A stretch of 64,000 bases of DNA from Maniola hyperantus. Lineage: Eukaryota > Arthropoda > Insecta > Lepidoptera > Nymphalidae. Positions within the stretch are counted from its first letter, which is position 1; every line of letters starts with the position of its first letter. The stretch covers positions 13,662,720 through 13,726,719 of the forward strand of contig NC_048537.1 in NCBI RefSeq assembly GCF_902806685.2, given 5' to 3'. Made by a program: the position numbers and the translations under genes. A model generated the notes under the pieces. The model was not told the origin of the DNA. It saw only the letters and a program-made list of their open reading frames with translations, and ran no database searches. Shown piece by piece: positions 1-9,982 of the stretch.

Positions 1-402
1 TATAATATGATTTTAAAAATTAAAATAATAACCGAAATTATTATCACACACACACACTACAAATAAATACCTATAACCTAACCTAACTGACGAAATTAAT
101 TTGACAGGTCGCGGATTCGCGCACTTTTTCTGGAACAATAAATTATATTAAAAAAGTTTAGTAGTAGCATATTATTTAAACGAATTAATTTTTATTGTAG
201 TGTAAAAATAATAACTTTTATTTAAAATTATTTGTTAATTTAGTTTGGCTAAAATTGAAATATATTCGTAATTTTCAATTTTAAAATTACTAAACATTTT
301 TTAGACCGGAAGTCAGTAGTTACGGTTGCATTTTTTATTTATTTTATTCAGAATTGCTATAAAATTTATTCATTAAGGGGGATTTTCCATAGGATTTTGT
401 TG

Positions 403-470
403 GTGGAGATCGCAATCACACCACGCACGACGTTCCCTCCCCGATTGCCTTTTCGACCTGTCGCATTCTA
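403..470. repeat. Half copy of GC-rich palindromic MITE (family P)
   Basis: The right arm of the family described at 46638-46790 is visible: CCCTCCCCGATTGCC followed by TCGACCTGTCGC. The left arm is reduced to a short GGAGATCGCAATCACACC-like piece. It is a decayed, partial copy. Confidence 0.55.
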
Positions 471-2270
471 TACTTTTAGAAGCTTCTTTTATACCTATTT
501 GTATGTATATCCACCGTTTTGACTTGGATATTAAAATATTTTTGCTTTTTATGAGGTAAATGTACCTATATCAGATAATTAAATTTCATTATTGATTCTA
601 ATATTTAGATAGTTATAATATAATAAATTAACACATTGAATATATAATACTACTAGGTACTACAACTATAATATATTATTATATCAAGTATATTTATCTA
701 ATAGTTAATTTGTTTGTATATTGTATTTAAGGATATTAATTGAAGTAAAGACTTTGTATCTCATTTCATTTTTTTTTTACTTTGGGTCACAACTCACATA
801 CCTACTTATAATTTTAATTACGTCAAACAATAGATTACATACTTGGATCTGAGATTAAGTTAAGTAAGAAACAACACACGCCCGAGTGAGTCATTAACCT
901 GTATTCTTTAATATTTCGGCTAGATTTGAACTAGGTATGATTATGGTTTTAGAAGACACGTATCTAACAACTGTATTATTAAGATATTTTTATGTCAATT
1001 TATGTGAAATATTTATAAATTCAAATATTTTGAATTTCATAATTTTCAAAAGCACGTTGAATTGAAACTAGCGCAAGTTAGAACTTTTCACGTGTGTATC
1101 TTAGGTATGGTATGATAGTAATTGAGGAGCTCGCAAACTACGCTGTAATTGCACGAAATTAAATTATATAGGTACATACATTTGAAACTTTATTGTAATT
1201 GTAACGTTTTGATCGAAATCACGATCTCTGGACTCAATTTTTGCACAGTTTTAGACTGTTTTGTTTAAAAATGAGTTCAGATTTGCATGCATTGTTGGGC
1301 CAAAAACATTTGGATTTGTATTAAAACAATTGATCAGAAGCGTAATTACTCCATTTTTTCACCAGTTCCTCAAATTGTTATGACAGTTCAGGTTTCAGCG
1401 TTATTTCTTCACCTTCTAGGTAAAACCTATTGAATAAGAGTAAATTATTATTTTGTTCCAAAAAATAAAGAGTAAAATGCAATTTTGCTTAATATTTTCC
1501 TCGACCCAGTAGTAAAGTACTCCCCTGTTTTATAAATTGTCGAGACCATTTTAACTTCAAAAATACTTTTTTGTCGATTTTTATTCTGCATTGGTGGTAA
1601 AATCCTGAGCTTGGCATGATAATTTATGCCCCTTTAAAGTAGACCTACATGAAATAAATGGTCTGATTTAAAAAAGAAAGAGATTCTTAATTTGTTTCCA
1701 ATTTCAATGCTTGCTTCCAAAGACGGTGGTTTTGTTTAATTAAATTTGGTTTTTCATTAAATTTCATTAAATGGTTGCAATTTTTCTTTGTAATTGTGCT
1801 ATGGCAACCTGCAACGATTCAAACTTTTATTTGTCTAAAGTGTAAACAAAATACGTTGAACATATTGTTTGTATAATCGGGATGAGCACTTTCACTATTG
1901 ATAGAATTTACTGTAAACATGAGGTGCGTAACATCACGGCACTGTGTGCATTCAAGCAAAGGCGTATGATTTATATTTTGTTTCAATCTAAACACATTCT
2001 GGTAAACTTCAGCATGGTTATTAGGTGCACCTACCCAATAAACTGTTATATTCCGTTGTGTTGACGTAGTAGTATTACTATTTTTTTATGTCACTAGTCT
2101 ATATCGTAACTTGTAATCCAATGCTTAGGGTCGTGAACCCTTCCATCAATCAAAATATTGGTAAAGATTTTGGGATAATAATGCAGATCCAGCTTTTTAG
2201 CATTTAAGCCCCTATCAGGTGCAATAGTCAATTATTTTTATTATAATATCTATTTCATTTGCAGATTAAT
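471..2270. other. No gene recognised; AT-rich intergenic DNA
   Basis: Very AT-rich sequence with frequent stops in all frames. One 60-codon open frame (1882-2064) has no recognisable protein character. Positions 1-402 are similar and contain only a short CA run near 46-57. Confidence 0.6.
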
Positions 2271-2272
2271 CT

Positions 2273-3120
2273 GTGTGCACTTTGGCAAAGTCTTCCACCA
2301 ATCTTCTCTTCTTCTTTTCTTGTTTGGTGGCTTTTTGTAGTGCCAGACCAGCACAATGCACTTCACCAATGTCAAATAGCTTGAGGACCATACTTCTCTT
2401 TTTTGTTGCCTGTCTTGACTCTTATCCTAGTTCTCCCCGATATTGCCGTAGATTTATGTGCCGAACTTTTGAGCCATCATCCCTTCTCCTCTTTCCTTCC
2501 CAAGTAACATACACTGATTTTCGTACTCCATTTAACGGGTCGGGATAGTGTGGCTATAGCCTTTTGCAATTTGAGAACGTTTACTTTTAGTGTTACATTC
2601 GGGTGGCATTTCTGATATTGAGATGATGTATTCTGTCCAATTTCGCATTGCTCATCATCAGTGGCGTGCACAGAGTTTAAAGCCAGGGTAGGCATTAGTT
2701 AGGCAGGAAACTATTTACTGGCAGGTCATAATGAAAAATATGCATTGAGCTAGTACAACTGGGGTAAGCAGTGCATTTATGCCTCTATGACCTGCACGCC
2801 ACTGCTCATCATGTTCCTTTCCTTCTACGCTAGCAGGTTTAGATTTAGGTTAAAATGAACGTTGGCGAGCGCTCATATCTGGCACAGTATGGGAAGAATG
2901 CAGGTGATTTTTATTGAGATTTGGTATCCCTAAACGCGCAGTATTGTCTCCAGGTGTTTCCAATTGTCTATTTCTTTGCTTCTTCTGCATATTATCAAAA
3001 ACATATTGAACAAATCGTGTCGGAAATCTTGTGTCTATTTCTTTGCTTGATGATTATGTTCTCTTCTTCATAATATTATGAAAAACGTATTGAACAAATT
3101 TTGTTGGTACACTGAATTCC
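2273..3120 (-). pseudogene. Decayed coding-like remnant, unrecognised
   Basis: Read on the minus strand, this stretch gives protein-like segments broken by stops and frame changes, for example a basic segment around 2477-2548 (VYVTWEGKEKR) and another around 2290-2400 (LFDIGEVHCAGLALQKATK). A hAT-type MITE (2659-2804) splits it. The appearance is of an old mobile-element or gene ORF. I cannot name the family. An imperfect tandem duplication of about 85 bp (around 2967-3115) lies at its upstream end. Confidence 0.3.
2659..2804. mobile_element. hAT-type MITE with perfect 8-bp target duplication
   Basis: A 146-bp element bounded by inverted CAGTGGCGTGCA and TGCA(C)GCCACTG ends. It is flanked by identical 8-bp direct repeats CTCATCAT at 2651-2658 and 2805-2812. 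An 8-bp duplication with CAGTGGCG-type termini is the hallmark of hAT superfamily elements. It has no coding capacity. Confidence 0.85.
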
Positions 3121-4539
3121 AAATTGCTAATATTCCTAAAAATTCAGAGCCAACTTTAGTTTCTGCTAAGAGTTTTAGCTTGTTTTAACCCCTTTTGTAT
3201 TGGCTAAATTTTAACCCCTTTTGTATGTTGTATAGCCTTCTAGCTCCATTTACGGATTGGGTCGATGCAAAGTATCTGGAAGATTAGAATTTCCATTAGC
3301 TTTTCACAGCAAAGCAGTCTTAATTATACAGCACTCAGCACTCTGAAAAGATTTATGTAGATACTTATACCAAAATGATTACCACGTTTTAATATACCAG
3401 TTTGTTGTTTTAGCACACAATATTCTGACTTCCCATAGTAGGAGTAGTTAGGGACGTAGATGGTGAGGAAACGGAAATAAAGTATATCCCCTAGGTTAGT
3501 GTATGTCATCAGCGCGATATGTAGATACACGCTACCTACCTACATGAAATATGTCTCTCCCGAGCCGCTGGCGGTCGAACGCACCATTTTGTTCCACGCC
3601 AGTGCGGACCCTTCTTGAATACTCCCTATTTAAGTATCTGTAACACCTGATACATTTTATATTTTAATCGAGATCTTGTTCCATCGTTGAGATTTTTTTC
3701 TTCAATATCGTCGCGTTGTTAGGACAGAATACGATTTAGTTCAGAAATCGTATGAAATGATTTTAAAGATATTAAATGATTAATATTCTGTCTTTTTGAA
3801 AAATGTACTTTTTTTCACTCAATTAAAAAAAATCTGATTCTGGATAGTAGACTTTAATGACTTTGTTCACGGTAAAGTTATGAAGTTCATTGTACACTCA
3901 GAAATTGATTTCATTTATTAAATATTTTTTTGTACATAAGTGGAAAGTTATTAAGTACCTATTTGATTATATTATGAACAAAATAATTTTTTGATTATAA
4001 ACAAAATAAGTCCACTGGAAATGTTATTTTATCAGCCTTTGTTCCTTCGTGTCCGTGACCAATAAGGCAAAAGCGCACAAAGGGCCGATGAAATAGGTAA
4101 GTCGACCGATCGAAGAATATTATCTCATTCAGATAGGTAGGTACGAGATATGCAAGGGAATCCTTACAAGCTCTACATTACAGCTTAAGGTTTAAATACA
4201 AGCTAGACGATCAGAGAAACTTAATATTACGTTTCATACTTAGGTTGACTAGAATTATTTATAAGAATCGAAACACTGAATCGGAACATTCCTAGAAATT
4301 AATTGGATCTATTATAAAAGTACAGCCCCTGACCTATAGTATAAATTTTTTATCCTGTATTATTTTCCTGTCTATCTTTTATCTATTCGTTAAGTTGTAA
4401 AACCTTATTTAACATAAATGCAATTTTCTACAGCTATTTCTAAATTCATGTTACTTAAAGAACATGAAAAAGACGAGAAACAAAATATTGAATCGGAACA
4501 TAATCAATCGCAGCTAATTCTCCTCTATCACGCACTGCT
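3121..4539. other. No gene recognised
   Basis: AT-rich DNA with no convincing reading frame, splice-bounded exon or recognised repeat. The short minus-strand open frame at 3324-3530 has no protein-like character that I recognise. Confidence 0.5.
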
Positions 4540-4840
4540 CTTTAGCATTTAAAGTTGGCGCGTCACGAAATAAGCGGTGAGCGTCGATACGGAAACAGCG
4601 ACGCTAACGGCGCGCAGTGGCGGCGCACTGTACTAACGACGAGTTCTACGGCGTCCTCCGATTTTATTCACGGAAAGTGTATCGCCATATTGCTTCCGTG
4701 AATTATGTGAAATATTTGTGCATTTCTCTTCAATTATGACTGTAATATCGAAATCAAGTGAACAAATACAATCCACTTTACTAAAGTAACTGGAAGAATA
4801 TACATTTAAGTGTCTCGGTCGTGCACATAACGCGAAAAAG
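4540..4840 (+). promoter_or_regulatory. GC-rich promoter and candidate 5' UTR exon of the 5182-9982 gene
   Basis: Local GC content rises sharply (CG-rich words such as GGCGCGCAGTGGCGGCGCAC at 4610-4630) in an otherwise AT-rich setting. It ends in a strong donor, AAAAAG|GTGAGT, at 4840/4841. A plausible acceptor lies at 5171, ten bases before the ATG of the gene. I infer a non-coding first exon spliced to exon 5172-5442. The transcription start is not resolved and no TATA box is evident. Confidence 0.5.
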
Positions 4841-5181
4841 GTGAGTTTTGTATCTTTCTCAGCTATGACTATATGGCCCAATATTCCACGGGAGTTCGAT
4901 CCGCTATGCGATAATGAAACTTAAAAAACGCGATTAAGGTTAATAATTGCACGGTTTTTGTTATGTTTATTTACATGAATTTGAAAAGTTATCGCGGTTT
5001 TCTCGGCGGAATCGTCCGTGGGGTTGTAGAAATGTAGAATTGCTAGGTTGTGTGAGCGATGGGGCGGGTTGCCGTGCCGTTCATTGTACATAGGTACCAT
5101 ACTACACGTACGTAAGTAGGTAGATAACTACATGTGAATTGACATGAATGTTGGCTTACATTGTAGTGTAGCGTCGGGGAA

Positions 5182-5442
5182 ATGTCCTATGAGAAGATGG
5201 AAGTGGTGAACCCGGCCGAGAAGGAGGCGAGTGAAGTTCTGCACTCCCTCCTGTCGGTCGAGCGTCGGAGTGTGGACAGCAAGGAGACTATCATAGTGAC
5301 CATACCGTCAGACCAGAACGGCGGCGGCGAATATGGGGAGAGTGCCCAGTGGCACACGCCTGTGATGGGGCAGCACTCTGTGTTTGAACTGGGCGCTGCT
5401 CAGAACATGCAGCAGCACAACTATAATGGACACCAGGAACAG
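5182..5442 (+). CDS. Exon 1 of Cys-rich/polyQ gene
   Basis: Starts at the ATG with context GGGGAAATGTCC; a second in-frame ATG is five codons later. It encodes 87 residues rich in Glu, Ser, Gln and Asn (KETIIVTIPSDQNGGG) and ends CAG|GTATAT in phase 0. Reading continues only to 5460 without splicing. Confidence 0.75.
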
Positions 5443-8400
5443 GTATATCTTTCTCTATAATCTACATTACCTATATATTACCTATTATAAATGCGAAAGT
5501 GTGTCTGTCTGTCTGCCTACTAAATTTCACTGCATTTAATTGATTTTGATGTTCGGTATAAAGATTGCATCCTGTGGATGAAAATAAGTTACTGAAAATC
5601 AAAGAGTTCCCATAGTATTGTTAATAAAACTAGTCCCTGGTGGACAAAGTAGTGGAAGTCTTTTTGTTGGTACAGAGCTAGCTTGCATCCTGTATATGGC
5701 TATAGGTTTCTTTTTATTTCGGAAAGTTCCCTTAGGATATTTCAAAAACCTAAACCCATGGATAAAGTTGCAGACATCATCTAGTATGATATAAGAAGAG
5801 AAACTGATTGGCATATCAACATACTGCTAACATCATAGATTACAATTGTATGTTATCTCTACTATAATGTAGACCCACACTAAGGCTGAGATCTACACAC
5901 AACAGACGGAAACACAAGAGTGAAGATAGAAAGACTGAGATCTATAGAGCACACTTTGATTTTGCTCAGACTTAACATTGAGTTAAAACGAGACAGATTT
6001 ATGCGAGAGATATACATCTGTCTTGTTTTAACTCTGTCTTAAGTCGAAGGAAAGTGCGCTGTATAGATTTCAGAAATCTTTCCAAGCTGTTGCGTGTCAG
6101 CAGATTGTTTCCTACATAATATTTTAGACAGCAACTTAATACTGGAAATAGGTACTTTGTAAAGTTACTCACTTATGACGAACTAGCTCATGCTCGCGAC
6201 TTCGTCCACGTGGACTACACAAATTTCAAACCCCTATTTTACCCCCTTAGGGGTTGAATTTTCAAAAATCCTTTCTTAGTGGATGCCTACGTCATAATAG
6301 CTATCTGCATGCCAGATTTCAGCCCGATCCGTCCAGTAGTTTGAGTAGTGTGTTGATAGATCAGTCAGTCAGTCAGTCACCTTTTCCTTTTATATATTTA
6401 GATAATGGATCCAAATGTTATGAGAGATGTAACTTTGGGGTTATAATAATTAAAGCATTTATAACCTTTCTTATTTTGGATTGATTTGAATGGAAAACTA
6501 AATTATTGTAATAATGGTTAAGTGACACTTTGGATTGAAACCATTTCCTGTTTAAACAATTTTTTATGTGAGTATGATTAACTTCCAGTAAATCAAAATT
6601 CCATTAAAGCTCAGCCTTTTATAAATGTGTGTAGGTCTTGTAAGCAAAACCAAAAGAAAACTGGCCAAGTGTGAGTCAGACTCTAGCACTAAGGGTTCCA
6701 TACTACAATCGTATTTTATCGACATTTTGCATGATAAATCAAAAACTATTATGCCTAAAAATAAATAAAAATCTGTTTTAGAAAGTACAAGTAAAGGTCT
6801 TTCATATGATACCCCACTTGGTATTACTTTGAAAGATGAAAATAGCAATATTTGTTTATGAATACATTTTAATTTTTTTTCTTGTGATGTAACCACAAAT
6901 TCACGGTTTTTAGATTTTTCCCCTCATGTCTGCTATAAGACCTACCTTCCTGCCAAATTTCATGATTCTAGGTCAACGGGAAGTACCCCGTAGGTTTCTT
7001 GACAGACATACAACAAAGTGATCCAATAAGGGTTCTGTCTGTCTGCTAGCTTTTCACGGCTCATCCGTTCAACCGATTTTGATGAAATTTGGTACAGAGA
7101 GTGCATCCTGGGGAAGGACATATGCTACCTTTTATCCCAGAAAATCAAGGAGTTTTAAAAATCTAAAGCCACACGGACGAAGTAATAATGCAGCCTGAGG
7201 TGGTCCAAGATTTTAATAATTCTCTCTCCATCCAGATTCAGCTAGCAAATAATTGAAATATGTGTAGGTATATCAAACACCCAAGTGAAGCTGTGCAGAT
7301 TAGCTAGTGTTACATAAATCTTAAATCTATATATATAAAAGGAAAAGGTGACTGACTGATCTATCAATGCACAGCTCAAACTACTGGACGGATCGGGCTA
7401 AAATTTGGCATGCAGATAGCTATTATGACGTAGACATCCGCTAAGGAAGGGTTTTTGAAAATTCAACCCCTAAGGGGGTAAAATAGGGGTTCGAAATTTG
7501 AGTAGTCCACACAGACAAACTCGCGGGCCTAAGCTCGTAAATTATATTCTAATTATATAAAAGGAAAGGGTTACAGACTGACTGACTGACTGATTGACTG
7601 ACTTACTGACTGATCTATCAATGCACAGCTCAACCTACTGGACGGATCAGGCTGAAATTTGGCATGCAGATAGCTATTATGACATAGACATCCGCTAAGG
7701 AAGGGTTTTTTAAAATTCAACCCCTAAGGGGGTAAAATAGGGGTTCGAAATTTGAGTAGTCCACGCAGACAAACTCGCGGGCATAAGCTAGTAAATTATA
7801 TTAATACTTACAATAAAAAGTATTCTATTTTTCGTGTTCTTGTTCTGTATTCCAGGTTCTTTGGCAAGGCCATACCATCCAAGTTGAGAATGGCGATGCC
7901 AACATTCAAGCCATGCAAGGGACATACGGTATTGCGTTTGAGACCAATGTTGAGACTGCGGACTTGGATGTGGAAACTAAGCCAAATGTGGAAAAGAAAG
8001 CTGGCGCTAAGAGAAAGAAGAAGGCAGAAGAAGATAGTGATGAAGAAGTTCTCGATAATAAACTGGAGGATAATCCAGCTCAGGTATCTGTTTATATACT
8101 TATCTGAATATTATCGGTGAGTGTCCCTTTCTATCTGTCTGTCACCAAACAAATGGGCAAAGCTCATACAATTGTATTTTAAAAGTGAAGACAAATTCGT
8201 TCGGTTGTGTGTGTAACACGACACAGACTATTACTATAGTCGCGACAGGTCGAGATGACAATCGGAGTATGAGGCGGGAGGACGCCCCGCACACCCATGG
8301 TGTCAGGTGTGTGTGTATACAATATACATACAAATTCTATCTACCTCTACCCTGTGAGACAAGAAGCTTTTGTACAGTCTTTCATATCAATAGGGTATTT

Positions 8401-9982
8401 ATTAGGGTTGCCAACTGTACTCTAAATTTGTAAAATAAATGTAAAATAAATTTAGCTTCTCTGGATTAATTTCTATATAAAGTTGGCGACCCTACAACTG
8501 GTTACTATTACATTGGTTATCTGCATGATCCATCCGATTTCCAGGCCATAGAAATATGTTGCATATGTACTAAATATAAAATAAAATATTAATATGTGTC
8601 TATGGTCCCTAAGCATGCCGTGTTTACCTATAATTAGCTTATCATTTTGCGAAAGTATTTTGTACAATCAAAATTGTTATTTATGTACCTAAGTCCTAAA
8701 TGTTATAAGGTGTTGGTAAACCCAATAAAGAAAATAAAAAAATAAAATAAAAATAAACTTTCAGGTAAATGAGAGGCTGCAAAGAGGTTGTGATTGCAAA
8801 GACAATTGTTACCGAGGACTCAATCCAGAGGCAGTGTATCGCCATCGGCTCAATATTGCAGAACTGACCAAAAGTGAACATGACATGTACTTGATGGGTA
8901 TCACCATGGCCAGTTTGGCAAACCCCGCTGAGACGTCACGGCATAAGGTCAGGAGGAGATTGAGAGCTTGCTACGTGTACCAAGGGAGAAAGGTTTGCTT
9001 AGAAGCTTTCTTATACCTAGAAAATGTGACACATTATCAGCTCAAGCGAATCCGGCAGCATGTCATGACACACGGCGTCGCGCCCAGGATACACGGCAAT
9101 GTAGGTAAGAAACCATACAACACCTTCACACTTGACATCTACAAACATGCTACCAACTTCCTGAAGGAATACCTCAAGCAGCATGCGAGCTCGCCGAAAG
9201 ATATCCAACCTTCCGGAGAGTGTAAAAAGGCCAGTAAGACTGTCATCATCCAAGGGGACTCGAGAAAGCACCTATTCGAAGCGTACAAAGAATACGGGGA
9301 AATCTTGGAGCCCGGAGTAAAACTCATGGGGTATTCCACCTTCCGAGCTTTCATGAAAGACCAGTTTCCCCACGTGAAATTCGCGACTAAGAAACAGGAA
9401 ATACCAAAAGACATGGTGCCATTCCGTAGTGGTAAATGCATGACGTACGACAAGAACAAGGATCCGATTAGGATACAGCAGGAAAAAGAGAAGGCTGACG
9501 CAAAAAAGGCAGCAATGGAGCAGAAGAAGAAAGAGGAGCACGACCGGGAGCAGCAAGCGCAGCAGCAGGCTCAGCAGCAGCAGCAAGTGCAGCAGCAGCA
9601 GCAACAACAACAGCAACAACAGCAGCAGCAGCAGCAGCAGGTACAAGTGCAGGTCCAACAGCATCAGCAGATGCAGAACCAGCCCCACGTGGTCATACAC
9701 CAGCAACAATCGCAGCAGCAGCAGCAGATGCAGCAGCAAATGCAGCTGGTGCCGCAAGTGAGCCAGCACCAGCAAGTGCTGACTCAGCAAGTTGGTGGGG
9801 TACAACAGGTTTCCCAGCAACATTTGCAACCACTAGGGGTCTCCGAAGATAATGGTCAACCAGTAGAAATGGCCCAGCAAGTCATACCCTTGGCTGTGGT
9901 ACAACAACCACAACAGGCTTACCTCGTCACACCCGTCTCCCACTTTCAGACAAGGGTCCAAGGAGCCTGGTACCGACATTGA
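5182..9982 (+). CDS. Three-exon gene: Cys-rich transposase-like domain protein with polyglutamine tail
   Basis: Exons 5182-5442, 7856-8083 and 8765-9982 join in phase 0 at canonical sites (CAG|GTATAT, tccag|GTT, CAG|GTATCT, ttcag|GTA) to give 568 residues. Residues about 1-160 are acidic/polar with a basic patch (AKRKKKAEEDSDEE) typical of nuclear proteins. Residues about 170-300 hold a Cys-rich module (GCDCKDNC, then RACYVYQGRKVC) followed by HGNVGKKPYN. Residues about 330-380 (YKEYGE..GYSTFRAF) resemble the segment that follows this module in large transposase-like proteins of other animals. The catalytic half expected in those proteins is absent and is replaced by a Gln-rich tail (about 425-550). 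I infer a nuclear, DNA-associated protein, possibly a domesticated transposase fragment. No gene name is assigned. Confidence 0.82.
5484..5613 (-). repeat. Decayed Helitron-like (family H1) fragment
   Basis: ATAAATGCGAAAGTGTGTCTG followed by weak matches to the rest of the family (see 58705-58915). It lies in intron 1 of the polyQ gene. Confidence 0.5.
5878..6085. repeat. Palindromic MITE (CTATAGAGCACACTTTGA family)
   Basis: The left arm GATCTATAGAGCACACTTTG and right arm AAAGTGCGCTGTATAGATTT are inverted, with inner arms GAGTTAAAACGAGACAG and CTGTCTTGTTTTAACTC. A second copy is at 10441-10590. Non-coding, in intron 1. Confidence 0.7.
6183..6402 (+). mobile_element. Helitron-like non-autonomous element, family H2
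   Basis: Begins CTAGCTCATGCTCGCGACTT and ends with a (CAGT)n run and CCTTTTCCTTTTATATATTT. The internal block CCCCTTAGGGGTTGAATTTT is conserved in all copies. Non-coding. Other copies: 7325-7540, 7550-7792, 16420-16644, 36861-37092, 55247-55467. Assignment to Helitrons rests on the CTAG-type terminus and lack of obvious TIRs, and is tentative. Confidence 0.65.
6659..7016 (-). repeat. Family G interspersed element (minus copy)
   Basis: Carries the family's CTGGCCAAGTGTGAGTCAGA end, the block TTTTTATTTATTTTTAGGC in reverse complement, and the tail TCAACGGGAAGTACCC. See 43676-44128 for a fuller copy. It lies in intron 1 of the polyQ gene. Confidence 0.7.
7026..7190 (-). repeat. Helitron-like family H1 fragment
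   Basis: Contains GCTTTTCACGGCTCATCCGT, CAACCGATTTTGATGAAATT and a degenerate CACACGGACGAAGTAATAAT end. Confidence 0.6.
7325..7792 (-). mobile_element. Two tandem copies of Helitron-like family H2
   Basis: Copies at about 7325-7540 and 7550-7792 lie head to tail and are nearly identical over GGCATGCAGATAGCTATTAT and the CCCCTAAGGGGGTAAAATAG block. Each is followed by TAAATTATATT, suggesting local duplication of one insertion with its flank. The (GACT)n run differs in length. The second copy ends about 63 bp before exon 2 at 7856. Confidence 0.7.
7856..8083 (+). CDS. Exon 2 of Cys-rich/polyQ gene
   Basis: Follows a pyrimidine-rich acceptor (ttctgtattccag). It encodes 76 residues beginning VLWQGHTIQVENGDANIQ and containing the Lys/Arg patch and the acidic EEDSDEE run, then CAG|GTATCT. 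Phase 0 at both ends. Confidence 0.78.
8236..8310. repeat. Half copy of GC-rich palindromic MITE (family P)
   Basis: Left arm only: GCGACAGGTCGAGATGACAA, then a GAGGCGGGAGGACGCCCCGC segment. It lies in intron 2 of the polyQ gene. Confidence 0.55.
8404..8494. repeat. Small inverted-repeat element (about 90 bp)
   Basis: AGGGTTGCCAACTGTA at the left and AAGTTGGCGACCCTA at the right are imperfect inverted repeats around an AT-rich core. Likely a tiny MITE. Confidence 0.45.
8765..9982 (+). CDS. Exon 3 (terminal) of Cys-rich/polyQ gene
   Basis: The acceptor aaactttcag precedes GTAAATGAGAGG, and 405 codons run to TGA at 9980-9982. It carries GCDCKDNC (residues about 171-178), the RACYVYQGRKVC block, HGNVGKKPYNTF, and YKEYGE..LMGYSTFRAFMKD. 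A Lys/Glu-rich helix then leads into an almost pure Gln run encoded by mixed CAG/CAA at 9551-9640, and a Q/V/M-rich tail to about 9925. Mixed codons make slippage less likely than for pure CAG. The opposite strand is open (9272-9829, Leu-rich) only as a shadow of the polyQ. Confidence 0.85.
   Translation, partial: VNERLQRGCDCKDNCYRGLNPEAVYRHRLNIAELTKSEHDMYLMGITMASLANPAETSRHKVRRRLRACYVYQGRKVCLEAFLYLENVTHYQLKRIRQHVMTHGVAPRIHGNVGKKPYNTFTLDIYKHATNFLKEYLKQHASSPKDIQPSGECKKASKTVIIQGDSRKHLFEAYKEYGEILEPGVKLMGYSTFRAFMKDQFPHVKFATKKQEIPKDMVPFRSGKCMTYDKNKDPIRIQQEKEKADAKKAAMEQKKKEEHDREQQAQQQAQQQQQVQQQQQQQQQQQQQQQQQVQVQVQQHQQMQNQPHVVIHQQQSQQQQQMQQQMQLVPQVSQHQQVLTQQVGGVQQVSQQHLQPLGVSEDNGQPVEMAQQVIPLAVVQQPQQAYLVTPVSHFQTRVQGAWYRH

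Noticed and set aside
9272..9829. 185-codon Leu-rich open frame on the minus strand
   Set aside because: It is the antisense shadow of the Gln-rich coding exon (CAG/CAA reads CTG/TTG in reverse) and has no independent features.
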